DNA of 64,000 nt. Source: Rhizobium croatiense. GTDB taxonomy: Bacteria; Pseudomonadota; Alphaproteobacteria; Rhizobiales; Rhizobiaceae. The stretch is from NCBI RefSeq assembly GCF_019793465.1, contig NZ_JAILYJ010000016.1, positions 114,399 through 178,398 on the forward strand. Direction: 5' to 3'. Positions within the stretch are counted from its first letter, which is position 1. Each line of letters begins with the position of its first letter. The notes under the pieces were generated by a model that worked only from the letters and a program-made list of their open reading frames with translations, ran no database searches and had not been told where the DNA came from. This document shows positions 51,973 to 63,906 of this stretch, in pieces. The position numbers and the translations under genes were made by a program.

Positions 51973-53247
51973 ATGGCACGCATCGTAATGAAATTCGGCG
52001 GCACGTCCGTCGCTGACCTGGACCGCATCAAGAACGTTGCCCGCCATGTGAAACGTGAAGTCGATGCCGGCCACGAGGTGGCGGTGGTCGTTTCGGCCAT
52101 GTCCGGCAAGACCAACGAGCTGGTCGGCTGGGTGCAGGGCATGCCGAAGGTGATCGGCGCCAACTCTCCGTTTTACGATGCGCGCGAATATGATGCGGTC
52201 GTCGCCTCCGGCGAGCAGGTGACCTCGGGGCTGCTGGCGATTGCGCTACAGGCGATGGATATCAATGCGCGCTCCTGGCAGGGATGGCAGATCCCCATCC
52301 GCACCGACAATGCGCACGGCGCGGCGCGCATCCTGGAGATCGACGGCTCCGACATCATCAAGCGCATGGGCGAGGGGCAGGTTGCCGTCATATCAGGTTT
52401 TCAGGGGTTGGGACCGGACAACCGCCTCGCCACACTCGGACGCGGCGGATCGGATACGTCGGCCGTCGCCATCGCGGCCGCTGTCAAAGCGGATCGCTGC
52501 GATATCTATACCGATGTCGACGGCGTCTACACGACCGATCCGCGCATCGTGCCGCAGGCGCGCAGGCTGAAGAAGATCGCTTTCGAAGAAATGCTCGAGA
52601 TGGCCTCGCTCGGCGCTAAGGTGCTGCAGGTGCGCTCGGTCGAGCTTGCCATGGTGCACAAGGTGCGTACCTTCGTGCGCTCGTCTTTCGAAGATCCCGA
52701 TGCTCCGGGCATGGGCGATCTGTTGAACCCGCCCGGAACGCTGATTTGTGACGAGGATGAAATCGTGGAACAGGAAGTAGTCACCGGCATCGCCTATGCC
52801 AAGGATGAGGCTCAGATCTCGCTTCGCCGTCTTGCCGACCGGCCGGGCGTCTCCGCCGCGATCTTCGGGCCGCTTGCCGAATCCCATATCAATGTCGACA
52901 TGATCGTCCAGAATATTTCCGAGGACGGATCGAAGACCGATATGACCTTCACCGTGCCGTCTGGCGACGTCGAGAAGGCGATCAAGGTGCTCGGCGACCA
53001 TAAGGAGAAGATCGGCTACGACGTCGTGCAAAACGAATCGGGCCTGGTGAAAGTCTCGGTCATCGGCATCGGCATGCGCAGCCATGCCGGCGTTGCTGCT
53101 ACCGCATTTCGTGCACTTGCCGAAAAAGGCATCAACATCAAGGCGATCACCACCTCCGAGATCAAGATTTCCATCCTGATCGACGGTCCTTATGCAGAAC
53201 TCGCTGTCAGGACTTTGCATTCCTGCTACGGTCTGGATAAGAATTGA
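51973..53247 (+). CDS. lysC: Aspartate kinase
   Basis: A protein of 424 residues. Catalytic N-terminus KFGGTSVADLDRIKNVA, with TLGRGGSDTSAVAIAAAVKA and DVDGVYTTDPRIVPQARRLK; two ACT domains at the C-terminus (ISLRRLADRPGVSAAIFGPL and VIGIGMRSHAGVAATAFRAL), where lysine/threonine feedback acts. First step from aspartate to lysine, threonine, methionine and diaminopimelate, so it belongs with lysA in this window. A purine-rich GGTAGAGG precedes the ATG. Confidence 0.95.
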   Translation: MARIVMKFGGTSVADLDRIKNVARHVKREVDAGHEVAVVVSAMSGKTNELVGWVQGMPKVIGANSPFYDAREYDAVVASGEQVTSGLLAIALQAMDINARSWQGWQIPIRTDNAHGAARILEIDGSDIIKRMGEGQVAVISGFQGLGPDNRLATLGRGGSDTSAVAIAAAVKADRCDIYTDVDGVYTTDPRIVPQARRLKKIAFEEMLEMASLGAKVLQVRSVELAMVHKVRTFVRSSFEDPDAPGMGDLLNPPGTLICDEDEIVEQEVVTGIAYAKDEAQISLRRLADRPGVSAAIFGPLAESHINVDMIVQNISEDGSKTDMTFTVPSGDVEKAIKVLGDHKEKIGYDVVQNESGLVKVSVIGIGMRSHAGVAATAFRALAEKGINIKAITTSEIKISILIDGPYAELAVRTLHSCYGLDKN

Positions 53248-53336
53248 TTCCCAGCGGGCGGCCTGCTCCTTCAGGTTGAGGAGACGAAGGCAGGCCGGCC
53301 GGGACAGAGTGCGTTGTTTCGGGAGCTTGAGACGTC

Positions 53337-55604
53337 ATGAGAGACCTTTCCGGCGGTCCGCGCGTGCTGCTCAGGCGGCTGCGCGAGTTGATGGCAGAAC
53401 CGCTGGAGCCGCAGGATCGTCTTGACCGGATCGTCCGGCAGATCGCCGGCAACATGGTGGCGGAAGTCTGCTCCGTCTACGTGCTGCGCGCCGACGGCGT
53501 GCTTGAGCTCTACGCTACCGAAGGCCTCAACCGCGAGGCCGTGCACTTGGCGCAACTGAAGATGGGGCAGGGCCTCGTCGGCACGATCGCGGCTTCGGCG
53601 CAGCCGCTGAACCTTTCCGACGCGCAGTCGCATCCGGCGTTTCGCTACCTGCCGGAGACGGGCGAAGAAATCTACCATTCCTTCCTCGGCGTGCCGATCT
53701 TGAGGACCGGGCGCTCGCTCGGCGTTCTCGTCGTGCAGAACAAGGCGAGCCGCACCTATCGCGAGGAAGAGGTGGAAGCGCTCGAGACGACGGCAATGGT
53801 GCTTGCCGAGATGATCGCCACCGGCGAGCTGAAGAAGATCACCAAGCCCGGCCTCGAACTCGACCTGACGCGCTCGGTGACCGTCGACGGCGACACCTAT
53901 AATGATGGCATCGGCCTCGGTTACGTCGTGCTGCACGAGCCGCGCATCGTCGTTACCAACCTGCTCAACGAGGATGCCGAGAAAGAAATCCGGCGGCTGG
54001 CTGAAGCCATGGGTTCGCTGAGGATCTCGATCGACGACATGCTGTCGCGTCGCGACGTGTCGATGGAGGGCGAGCATCGTGAGGTGCTCGAAACCTACCG
54101 TATGTTCGCGCATGACCAGGGCTGGGTGCGCAAGCTCGAGGAGGCGATCCGCAACGGCCTGACGGCGGAAGCGGCGGTCGAGAAGGTGCAGAGCGACACC
54201 AAGGCGCGGATGATGCGGTTGACCGACCCCTATCTGCGCGAACGCATGCATGATTTCGAGGATCTGGCGAACCGTCTGCTTCGGCAGTTGACCGGTTATA
54301 CCGGGCGGACGACCGCGGAAGGTTTCCCCAACGACGCGGTCATCCTGGCGCGTGCCATGGGGGCGGCGGAACTGCTCGATTATCCGCGCGCCAATGTGCG
54401 CGGGCTGGTGCTGGAGGAAGGGGCGGTGACGAGCCATGTGGTGATCGTCGCGCGTGCCATGGGCATTCCTGTTATCGGCCAAGCGGCGGGTGTCGTGGCG
54501 CTCGCCGAGAACGGCGATGCCGTGATCATCGACGCCGACGAGGGGCATGTGCATCTGCGGCCGATGACCGATCATCGCCGTTCCTACGAGGAAAAGGTCC
54601 GCTTCCGCGCCAGACGGCAGGAGCAGTTCCGGGCGCTGCGCGCCATCGAGCCGGTCACCAAAGACGGCAAGCGGATCTCGCTGATGATGAATGCCGGCCT
54701 GCTGGTCGATCTGCCGCAGCTGTCGGAATCGGGTGCAGAGGGTATCGGTCTCTTCCGCACCGAGCTGCAATTCATGATCGCCTCCACCATGCCGAAGGCG
54801 GACGAGCAGGAGCAGTTCTACCGCAACGTGATCAAACAGGCGGCCGGCCGCGTCGTCACCTTCCGCACGCTCGATATCGGTGGCGACAAGGTCGTGCCCT
54901 ATTTCCGCGGCCACGAGGAGGAAAACCCCGCACTCGGCTGGCGCGCCATTCGGCTGTCGCTCGACCGGCCGGGGCTGCTGCGCACCCAGCTGCGCGCCCT
55001 GCTGAAGGCGTCGGCCGATACCGAGCTGAAGCTAATGGTGCCGATGGTGACCGAGGTTTCCGAGCTGAGGATGGTGCGCGAGCTCCTGCAGAAGGAAGTG
55101 CAGCATCTCTCGCGCTTCGGCCACGGGCTGCCGCGCAAGCTGCAATTCGGTGCGATGCTTGAGGTGCCGGCGCTGCTCTGGCAGCTCGACGAGCTGATGG
55201 AGGCGGTCGATTTCGTTTCGGTCGGCTCGAACGACCTCTTCCAGTTCTCGATGGCCGTCGACCGCGGCAATGCGCGTGTGTCGGACCGCTTCGATCCCCT
55301 GGGCAAGCCGTTTTTGCGGATCCTACGCGACATCGTGCGTGGGGCGGACCGGAACAAGACGCCGGTGACGCTTTGCGGCGAACTTGCCGGCAAGCCGCTC
55401 TCGGCAATGGCGCTGCTCGGCATCGGCTTCCGCTCGATTTCGATGTCGCCGGCCTCGATCGGGCCAGTGAAAGCGATGCTGCTCGGGCTCGACGTCGGCG
55501 CGCTGGCGAAGGCGATGGATGACGTGCTGGACGACAACAGCGCCACGGTGCCGATGCGCGAGGTGCTTGCCCGCTTCGCCGAGAGCCACAATATTCCCCT
55601 CTAG
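53337..55604 (+). CDS. ptsP: PTS phosphoenolpyruvate-protein phosphotransferase, nitrogen-type (EI-Ntr)
   Basis: A protein of 755 residues. An N-terminal GAF domain (about 20-165) replaces nothing of the EI core but marks the nitrogen-PTS form. The phosphohistidine is H367 in AVTSHVVIVARAMGIPVIG. The PEP-binding barrel has GIGLFRTELQFM, FRTLDIGGDK, GAMLEVPALLWQLDEL, SVGSNDLFQFSMAVDR and the active-site cysteine in VTLCGELAG. It phosphorylates NPr and so controls EIIA-Ntr-dependent regulation of potassium, nitrogen and polymer metabolism. Follows lysC by 89 bp, the usual rhizobial order. Confidence 0.93.
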   Translation: MRDLSGGPRVLLRRLRELMAEPLEPQDRLDRIVRQIAGNMVAEVCSVYVLRADGVLELYATEGLNREAVHLAQLKMGQGLVGTIAASAQPLNLSDAQSHPAFRYLPETGEEIYHSFLGVPILRTGRSLGVLVVQNKASRTYREEEVEALETTAMVLAEMIATGELKKITKPGLELDLTRSVTVDGDTYNDGIGLGYVVLHEPRIVVTNLLNEDAEKEIRRLAEAMGSLRISIDDMLSRRDVSMEGEHREVLETYRMFAHDQGWVRKLEEAIRNGLTAEAAVEKVQSDTKARMMRLTDPYLRERMHDFEDLANRLLRQLTGYTGRTTAEGFPNDAVILARAMGAAELLDYPRANVRGLVLEEGAVTSHVVIVARAMGIPVIGQAAGVVALAENGDAVIIDADEGHVHLRPMTDHRRSYEEKVRFRARRQEQFRALRAIEPVTKDGKRISLMMNAGLLVDLPQLSESGAEGIGLFRTELQFMIASTMPKADEQEQFYRNVIKQAAGRVVTFRTLDIGGDKVVPYFRGHEEENPALGWRAIRLSLDRPGLLRTQLRALLKASADTELKLMVPMVTEVSELRMVRELLQKEVQHLSRFGHGLPRKLQFGAMLEVPALLWQLDELMEAVDFVSVGSNDLFQFSMAVDRGNARVSDRFDPLGKPFLRILRDIVRGADRNKTPVTLCGELAGKPLSAMALLGIGFRSISMSPASIGPVKAMLLGLDVGALAKAMDDVLDDNSATVPMREVLARFAESHNIPL

Positions 55605-55633
55605 GCCTATATTAAGAAGAATCGGAGTGAAGG

Positions 55634-56713
55634 GTGGCGAAGCTTCCCGTTGAAAAGATGCGCGAGCTGGAACGCCGTTTCGACGAGATCGAAGCGCGCA
55701 TGTCGGCAGGCCCGGCCGCCGACGTCTATGTGAAGCTTGCATCCGAATATTCCGAGCTGCAGCCTGTCGTCACGAAGATCCGCGCCTACGAGAAGGCCGT
55801 CGCCGAGCTTGCCGATCTCGACACGCTGCTCGAAGACAAATCGGTGGATCGCGAGATGCGCGATCTTGCCGAACTCGAACTGCCCGACGTGAAGGAGCGG
55901 ATCGAGGTGCTGGAGCAGGAAATGCAGATCCTGCTTCTGCCGAAGGATGCGGCGGACGAAAAGAGCGCGATCCTGGAAATCCGCGCCGGCACCGGCGGCT
56001 CGGAAGCAGCCCTTTTCGCCGGCGATCTCTTTCGCATGTACGAGCGTTTCGCGGCCGAAAAGAGCTGGAAGGTGGAGGTGCTCTCGGCAAGCGAGGGCGA
56101 AGCCGGCGGCTACAAGGAAATCATCGCGACGATCACCGGGCGAGGCGTCTTTGCCAAGCTGAAATTCGAATCCGGGGTACACCGGGTGCAGCGTGTGCCG
56201 GAAACCGAGGCGGGTGGGCGCATCCATACCTCGGCCGCCACGGTGGCGGTGCTGCCGGAGGCAGAGGAGATCGACATCGAAATCCGGCCGGAAGATATCC
56301 GCATCGATACGATGCGCTCCTCCGGTGCCGGCGGCCAGCACGTCAATACGACGGACTCGGCGGTGCGCATCACCCACCTGCCGAGCGGCATCGTCGTTAC
56401 CAGCTCGGAAAAATCGCAGCATCAGAACCGCGCCAAGGCGATGCAGGTGCTGCGTTCCAGGCTCTACGATGCCGAGCGGCAGCGGGCCGACAGCGAACGC
56501 TCGGCCGATCGCAAGAGCCAGGTCGGCTCCGGCGATCGCTCGGAACGCATCCGCACCTATAATTTCCCGCAGGGACGCGTGACGGACCATCGCATCAATC
56601 TGACGCTCTATAAGCTCGACCGAATGATGGAGGGTGAGATAGAGGAGGTCGTCGATGCGTTGATGGCCGACTATCAGGCAAGCCAGCTGGCGCGGCTCGG
56701 CGAGCAGCTATGA
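55634..56713 (+). CDS. prfA: Peptide chain release factor 1
   Basis: 359 residues from a GTG at 55634 preceded by GGAGTGAAGG. GGQ motif in RSSGAGGQHVNTTDSAVRIT, and the family marks ILEIRAGTGGSEAALFAGDL and HRVQRVPETEAGGRIHTSAA. Reads UAA and UAG stop codons. The methylase of its GGQ glutamine (prmC) overlaps its end by 4 bp, an expected coupling. Confidence 0.95.
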   Translation: MAKLPVEKMRELERRFDEIEARMSAGPAADVYVKLASEYSELQPVVTKIRAYEKAVAELADLDTLLEDKSVDREMRDLAELELPDVKERIEVLEQEMQILLLPKDAADEKSAILEIRAGTGGSEAALFAGDLFRMYERFAAEKSWKVEVLSASEGEAGGYKEIIATITGRGVFAKLKFESGVHRVQRVPETEAGGRIHTSAATVAVLPEAEEIDIEIRPEDIRIDTMRSSGAGGQHVNTTDSAVRITHLPSGIVVTSSEKSQHQNRAKAMQVLRSRLYDAERQRADSERSADRKSQVGSGDRSERIRTYNFPQGRVTDHRINLTLYKLDRMMEGEIEEVVDALMADYQASQLARLGEQL

Positions 56714-57570
56714 GCCAGACGGTCGCCGATATGCTTGCCGAAGCGCGCCGTCGCTTCACGGCGGCAGGCATCGCCGATCCGGCAACCGATGCGCGCCTGC
56801 TTGTCGCGGGCCTTCTGAAACAGTCATCGACCGAACTGTTGACGCGATCGGCCGAGAAGCTTTCTGCTGATCAGATCGCGGTGATTTCCAAGGCGCTGGA
56901 GCGGCGACTCGGCCATGAGCCGGTGCATCGCATTCTTGGCGAACGGGAATTTTACGGGCTGGCGCTACAGCTTTCGGCGGAAACCCTGGAGCCGCGGCCG
57001 GATACGGAAATTCTGGTCGATACGGTGCTTCCCTATCTCAAGGACCTTGCAAAGGTCCACGGCCATCTCCATATTCTTGACATCGGAACAGGGACCGGGG
57101 CGATATGCCTTGCACTGTTGAGCGAGTGTCCCGAGGCGTCAGGCATCGGCAGCGACATATCGGCGGATGCCCTTGGAACGGCAAGATCAAACGCAGAAAG
57201 AAACGGGTTGCAGGATCGCTTTCAGGCCGTACAGTCGAAATGGTTCGAGCAGATCCAGGGCTCCTTTCACGCGATTGTCTCAAATCCGCCCTATATTGCC
57301 TCCAATGTCATTCACGATCTCGCTCCCGAAGTGACGAAATTTGATCCGGTTGCGGCTCTGGATGGCGGCCCGGATGGGCTTGACGCCTACAAAGCCATAG
57401 CCAAGGATGCGGCAAGGTTCATGAGACCCGACGGGGTTCTTGGGCTGGAAATCGGCTACGATCAGCGAAACGATGTGACGGCGATCTTCGAAGCGAAAGG
57501 CTTCAGCTGCCTCAAATCCGTGAAAGATTATGGTCAGAATGACAGGGCGCTCATGTTCGCGCTCGCGTAA
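56710..57570 (+). CDS. prmC: Peptide chain release factor N5-glutamine methyltransferase
   Basis: A protein of 286 residues. N-terminal helical domain with RLGHEPVHRILGEREFYG, then the SAM motif ILDIGTGTGAICLALLSECP and the NPPY catalytic motif in IVSNPPYIASNV; PRPDTEILVD precedes them. Methylates the GGQ glutamine of RF1 and RF2. The codon use in the last 150 codons is slightly less GC-biased than that of the neighbours. Confidence 0.93.
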   Translation: MSQTVADMLAEARRRFTAAGIADPATDARLLVAGLLKQSSTELLTRSAEKLSADQIAVISKALERRLGHEPVHRILGEREFYGLALQLSAETLEPRPDTEILVDTVLPYLKDLAKVHGHLHILDIGTGTGAICLALLSECPEASGIGSDISADALGTARSNAERNGLQDRFQAVQSKWFEQIQGSFHAIVSNPPYIASNVIHDLAPEVTKFDPVAALDGGPDGLDAYKAIAKDAARFMRPDGVLGLEIGYDQRNDVTAIFEAKGFSCLKSVKDYGQNDRALMFALA

Positions 57571-57913
57571 GAGGCGATAATTGCGGCATTGGGCGGGACA
57601 TTATTGTTATTGCGAAGAAAAGGCTTGGATTTCCCAGGGAAGCAATATAGGTTGCGGACACGTGTTGGGCAGATAGGAATGAACGAGATTCGTTCGGTAC
57701 TTGGTTTGCCTCGGGGGTCCGCTCTTTTAAACGAGAGTTTCAACGGTTGAACACGACCCAACGCGTGAATCAGTCAAACTGACTTGAGAACCAAGCGGCA
57801 GGTCGGCGCAGAGGCGCAGTATGCTCGCGGCACAAAGGTCCTGACCCGGTTTTCCGGTCATGGCGGTTGGTGCCATGTATCCATCACAAACAGAGAATTC
57901 AGGTGAACGATCT
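57571..57913. other. Intergenic/leader region before the DUF4167 gene
   Basis: This 343-bp gap contains no credible frame. Between 57760 and 57860 there are short inverted motifs (AGTCAAACTGACT; GACCCGGTTTTCCGGTC) that could form hairpins in a long 5' leader. No known riboswitch or RNA family is recognised. Confidence 0.4.
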
Positions 57914-58627
57914 ATGAGGCCAGGACAGCAAAACAAGCGCGGTCGAGGGCGTGGTAACAACAATAACAACGGCGGCGGCGGAAATAACAACAACAACAAC
58001 AATTTTAACCGCAAGGGCGGGAACCCGCTGACCCGGACCTATGACAGCTCCGGCCCCGATGTGAAGATTCGCGGCACCGCCCAGCATATCGCCGAGAAGT
58101 ATGCGCAGCTTGCCCGTGATGCCCAGAGCTCCGGCGACCGCGTGATGGCCGAGAACTATCTTCAGCACGCCGAACATTACAATCGGATCATCGCCAGCGC
58201 TCAAGCGCAGATGCAGGAGCGTTTCCAGCGCGACGATCGTGGCGATTACAATGACCGCGACGGGGCGGATCGCGACAGCGACGATATTGATAACAACGAC
58301 AATGAGGGCGATGATGTCGTTGTCGTCCAGCCGCCGCAGAGCAGGCAGCACCAGCCGCAGGCACAGCCGCAGCCGGCTCCCGCTCCGGCACCTCAGCCCG
58401 AGGTCATCGATGGAACCGGCCCGCAGCCGGAGATCGAAGGCATTCCTGCCGAGGTCGCCATGGACGAGGAAGGTTCCGCCGGCCAGCCGCGCGAACGACA
58501 GCCCCGCCGCCGCAGCGCCGGCAACCGTCCCCGTCGCCCGCGTCGTGGCGCAGAAGGCGACGCAGCCTCGGAAGGCGAGGGCGCTTCCGCAGAGGCGCCT
58601 GTTCTGGCGGACGCCACATCGGAGTGA
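57914..58627 (+). CDS. DUF4167 domain protein with Asn/Gly-rich N-terminus
   Basis: 237 residues from the ATG at 57914 (MRPGQQNKRGRGRGNNNNNG). Residues 7-36 are a low-complexity RG and poly-Asn tract encoded by AAC/AAT runs. The conserved part follows: NPLTRTYDSSGPDVKIRGTA, then QHIAEKYAQLARDAQSSGDR and MAENYLQHAEHYNRII, which is DUF4167. The C-terminal half is disordered, acidic, then Gln/Pro-rich, ending with Arg-rich and Ala/Glu-rich stretches. RNA binding is plausible from the RG-rich ends but not shown. Confidence 0.88.
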   Translation: MRPGQQNKRGRGRGNNNNNGGGGNNNNNNNFNRKGGNPLTRTYDSSGPDVKIRGTAQHIAEKYAQLARDAQSSGDRVMAENYLQHAEHYNRIIASAQAQMQERFQRDDRGDYNDRDGADRDSDDIDNNDNEGDDVVVVQPPQSRQHQPQAQPQPAPAPAPQPEVIDGTGPQPEIEGIPAEVAMDEEGSAGQPRERQPRRRSAGNRPRRPRRGAEGDAASEGEGASAEAPVLADATSE

Positions 58628-58689
58628 AGGATTTCGCCTTTCCTTCGGGAAGAGGCGGGACGTTCATACCATCTGCCCGGATTTGCTTG

Positions 58690-58718
58690 AAAATCCCCGG
58701 CCTTGCGCCGGGGATTTT
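58690..58718 (+). terminator. Terminator of the DUF4167 gene
   Basis: AAAATCCCCGG/CCGGGGATTTT, 11-bp perfect arms with a 7-base loop, followed by CATTTTAC. Confidence 0.85.
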
Positions 58719-58731
58719 CATTTTACGGGCT

Positions 58732-58760
58732 CTTTAAACTGCTGGAACAGGCTACCATAT
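58732..58760 (+). promoter_or_regulatory. Candidate heat-shock (RpoH) promoter of clpB
   Basis: CTTTAAA, 15 bases, ACCATAT, 121 bp before the clpB ATG. The sigma-32 consensus is CTTGAAA with CCCATAT at 13-17 bases, so one mismatch in the first and one in the second element. clpB is a known heat-shock gene, which favours the call. Confidence 0.4.
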
Positions 58761-58880
58761 TCTCCTCGAACTGCTTCGCCCAAATCGAGAGACGGGCAAG
58801 CGCGGCCTGCCTTTTCAGGGGGTCGATCTCAATCATCGGTCTGCGCCTCGTAAGGGCAGGGCGATCCATGGAGGTGGAAT

Positions 58881-61481
<2,601 letters not shown>

Positions 61482-61503
61482 GCCGAGCCGTCGGATGAAT
61501 GAG

Positions 61504-61530
61504 AAATGGCGGCTTTGGCCGCCATTTTTT
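61504..61530 (+). terminator. clpB terminator
   Basis: AAATGGCGGC/GCCGCCATTT with a 4-base loop, followed by TTTTG; 22 bp beyond the clpB stop. Confidence 0.88.
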
Positions 61531-61580
61531 GTGGGCCGAGACCCCCCGGCAGTTCATCAGCCTGCCGGGTGCGGCGACGA

Positions 61581-63521
61581 TTACTTGCTCGCCACCTGAT
61601 CCGGTGTCTGGTTGTTCAGCAGCGTATCGATGCGCTTGCGCTCATCCTCGAATTTTGCCAGTGCCTCGCCCTGCAGCGATTTGCCGCCGGGCAGGCGAAT
61701 GCGCAGCGGATCGACCTTGGTGCCGTTGACGATCAGCTCGTAATGCAGATGCGGGCCGGTGGATTCGCCCGTCGTGCCGACCCAGCCGATCACCTGGCCC
61801 TGGCGGATCTTGGCGCCGGGCACGACGCCCTTGGCGATGGCGCTTTGGTGATTGTAGGAGGATTCGTAACCGTTCGCATGGCGAATGATCGTCTGGTTGC
61901 CATAGCCACCGGAATCCCACCCGGCTTTCTCGACCGTGCCGTTGCCGGCAGCGATGATCGCCGTGCCGCGGGGGGCCGCCCAATCGACGCCGGTATGCAT
62001 GCGGGCAAAACCGAGGATTGGGTGCCGGCGCATGCCGAAGCCGGATTTGAAGATGCCGTTCGGAACCGGGTTGCGCAGCAGGAACTGGCGGATGCTCTTG
62101 CCGTTCTCGTCGAAATAATCGACCGTGCCGTCCTCGGGATCCTGGAAGCGGTAGAAGCGCGTCTGCGTATCGCCGAAACGGGCGTTGACGTAGAGCAGTT
62201 CGGAATCCTCGGTTGCCTGGCCGGCACTGTCGGCGACGGAGAAGAAGGCCTCGAGCGTATCCGTCGGTCTCAGCTGCGCCTGGAAATCGACATTGCTGGC
62301 GAGCAGCTTGATGATCAGCGCGGTCATATCCCTGGTCATGCCGTAGGAAAGCGCGGCGCGAAAGATGCCGTCATAGACCCGCGGCAGGTTCTGGCCGGGC
62401 GCCGGCGCGAAGGAATTGTCATCAAAGGCTGTGGCGATGGCATCCAGCATCGGCGGCTCGCTGCCGGACACATATTTGCCCTTGTCGTCGAGAGCCACCG
62501 TGACCAGATGGCGCGTGCCGCGATAGACGCTGGCCCGGATGATCTTTGCCTGTTCGCCCTTCTGGATGATGCCGATCCGCAGCACGTCGCCTTTTTCGAG
62601 GTCGCTGGCTCCCAACTGCTGGGCAATGATGCCGGCAATGCCATCGGCATATTGCTGCGGATAACCGGAATCTGTCAGCGCCTTGGCGATGGGTGCGTCG
62701 GCGCGCACCGGCAGGATGTCGTCGGCGAATTCTTCGGTCTGCGGCGTGATCGATTCCGGTGCGGAGACCGTCATGTTCTGCTCGAGCACGCGGGCGGAGA
62801 GACCCGCGGTCAGATCGACATCGGCGTCCTCGTTCGAGAAACGACGCGGGTCGACGTAATAAAGCGCTGCGAGTTGCGTATTGCCGTCGGTTAGCACGGA
62901 ACCGTTGGAGCGCACATTTTCTTCGACCTCCTCGAGTGACAGGCCGGAGGCCATCTTCATACCGGTCTTGCCGGTCGGGAAGGCAATGGTTTTCAGGCTG
63001 ACTTCGGATTCAACGTCGGAGCCGTAAAGCGCGCCGGTGCGGCTTTGCGGGGCAGGCTGCGGCTCGTCGGCGGAGAAGATCGCCAGGGGGTCGAAATCGG
63101 GATAGTCCTCGGTCGCGACATGGTTGGCGGCCAGCGTCATCTTCACATGCGCGAAGGGCTGGCGGCGCACGACCTCTTTTTCGCCGTCGTGGACGACGGT
63201 CGAAACTTCCATGATCGCCCGGTCGGACGGTTTTGCGGCGATGGCGGGTGCGATCAGCCGGCCGCCGCGGACGACGGTCGTATCCTCATGCGCCTCTGCG
63301 GCAGCACTCGCATAGGCTTCGGCTGGGATAGCCAGCTGCTGGCGGCCATCAAGGGCGGCAAACAGGGCGACGCCCATCAGGACGGAAGAGGTAATGCCGG
63401 TGAGGAACGTGCCCGAGAGCCAGCGCAGGGAAACCTCGCGACGGTCGGGAGCGCGCCTGCCGTCGGCCAGAAGCGGAGGCTCGTTGCCCAACGAGCGGAT
63501 CATCATTTTCTCCGTCATCAT
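61581..63521 (-). CDS. M23-family murein endopeptidase, membrane-anchored
   Basis: A protein of 646 residues. A cytoplasmic tail and one membrane helix near residues 36-53 (FLTGITSSVLMGVALFAALD) are followed by a long periplasmic part and the C-terminal LytM domain. The metal ligands are present: HxxxD in MHTGVDWAAP and HxH in GPHLHYELIVNG, with NGYESSYNHQSAIAKGV carrying the other histidine. It should cut peptidoglycan cross-links. It ends 99 bp from clpB in convergent orientation. Regulation by FtsEX, as for similar enzymes, is only a possibility. Confidence 0.9.
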   Translation of the reverse strand: MMTEKMMIRSLGNEPPLLADGRRAPDRREVSLRWLSGTFLTGITSSVLMGVALFAALDGRQQLAIPAEAYASAAAEAHEDTTVVRGGRLIAPAIAAKPSDRAIMEVSTVVHDGEKEVVRRQPFAHVKMTLAANHVATEDYPDFDPLAIFSADEPQPAPQSRTGALYGSDVESEVSLKTIAFPTGKTGMKMASGLSLEEVEENVRSNGSVLTDGNTQLAALYYVDPRRFSNEDADVDLTAGLSARVLEQNMTVSAPESITPQTEEFADDILPVRADAPIAKALTDSGYPQQYADGIAGIIAQQLGASDLEKGDVLRIGIIQKGEQAKIIRASVYRGTRHLVTVALDDKGKYVSGSEPPMLDAIATAFDDNSFAPAPGQNLPRVYDGIFRAALSYGMTRDMTALIIKLLASNVDFQAQLRPTDTLEAFFSVADSAGQATEDSELLYVNARFGDTQTRFYRFQDPEDGTVDYFDENGKSIRQFLLRNPVPNGIFKSGFGMRRHPILGFARMHTGVDWAAPRGTAIIAAGNGTVEKAGWDSGGYGNQTIIRHANGYESSYNHQSAIAKGVVPGAKIRQGQVIGWVGTTGESTGPHLHYELIVNGTKVDPLRIRLPGGKSLQGEALAKFEDERKRIDTLLNNQTPDQVASK

Positions 63522-63877
63522 GGCAGTCGGGTCCGCGTCCTTGCATTTGACGTCTCTGGGAGCATTTCTTGACCATCCTGGCTGGGGCGAAAGATGTGCA
63601 TATTTTAGGCATGGAAGTCAAATCACGCAGAGAAGGGCAGTTTGCCCGCCTTTGCCTGTGTGAATCGTGTGTCTGTTAAGACCAGCAGATTGTGATGATG
63701 TCGGGGCGCTGGGAGACGAAAGAGCGTTCTTTCCGGCGAAAAGTCGAAGAATGTTCACTTCTCCCGCTCCGTGAGGCGGGTCGGAATCCGGGAAACGATC
63801 GCGTCTGCGCGCCGTTCGAAATATCATCTGTAAAAACAATTGCTTGAAAGAAAAATGATTTTTTTCGAAAAGCGCTG
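63522..63877. other. Intergenic region upstream of the presumed rRNA promoter
   Basis: This 356-bp gap contains the M23 gene promoter region and, from 63825 to 63877, a strongly AT-rich stretch (AAAAACAATTGCTTGAAAG, AAAAATGATTTTTTTCG) directly before the -35 box, as an UP element would be. No gene is seen. Confidence 0.55.
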
Positions 63878-63906
63878 TTGACTTGGAAAAGGGGTTGGTT
63901 CTATAA
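63878..63906 (+). promoter_or_regulatory. Strong sigma-70 promoter, probably of an rRNA operon
   Basis: TTGACT (63878-63883), 17-base spacer, CTATAA (63901-63906), with an AT-rich upstream stretch and a following GAACGAGGGCGGCGGCG leader. TTGAC(T/A)-N17-CTATAA followed by a G/C-rich discriminator is typical of rrn promoters in rhizobia. The 16S gene itself is beyond the window. Confidence 0.7.

Noticed and set aside
53271..54914. Minus-strand open frame opposite ptsP
   Set aside because: Antisense shadow; composition rich in His, Arg and Asp as expected from the complement of codon-biased coding DNA.
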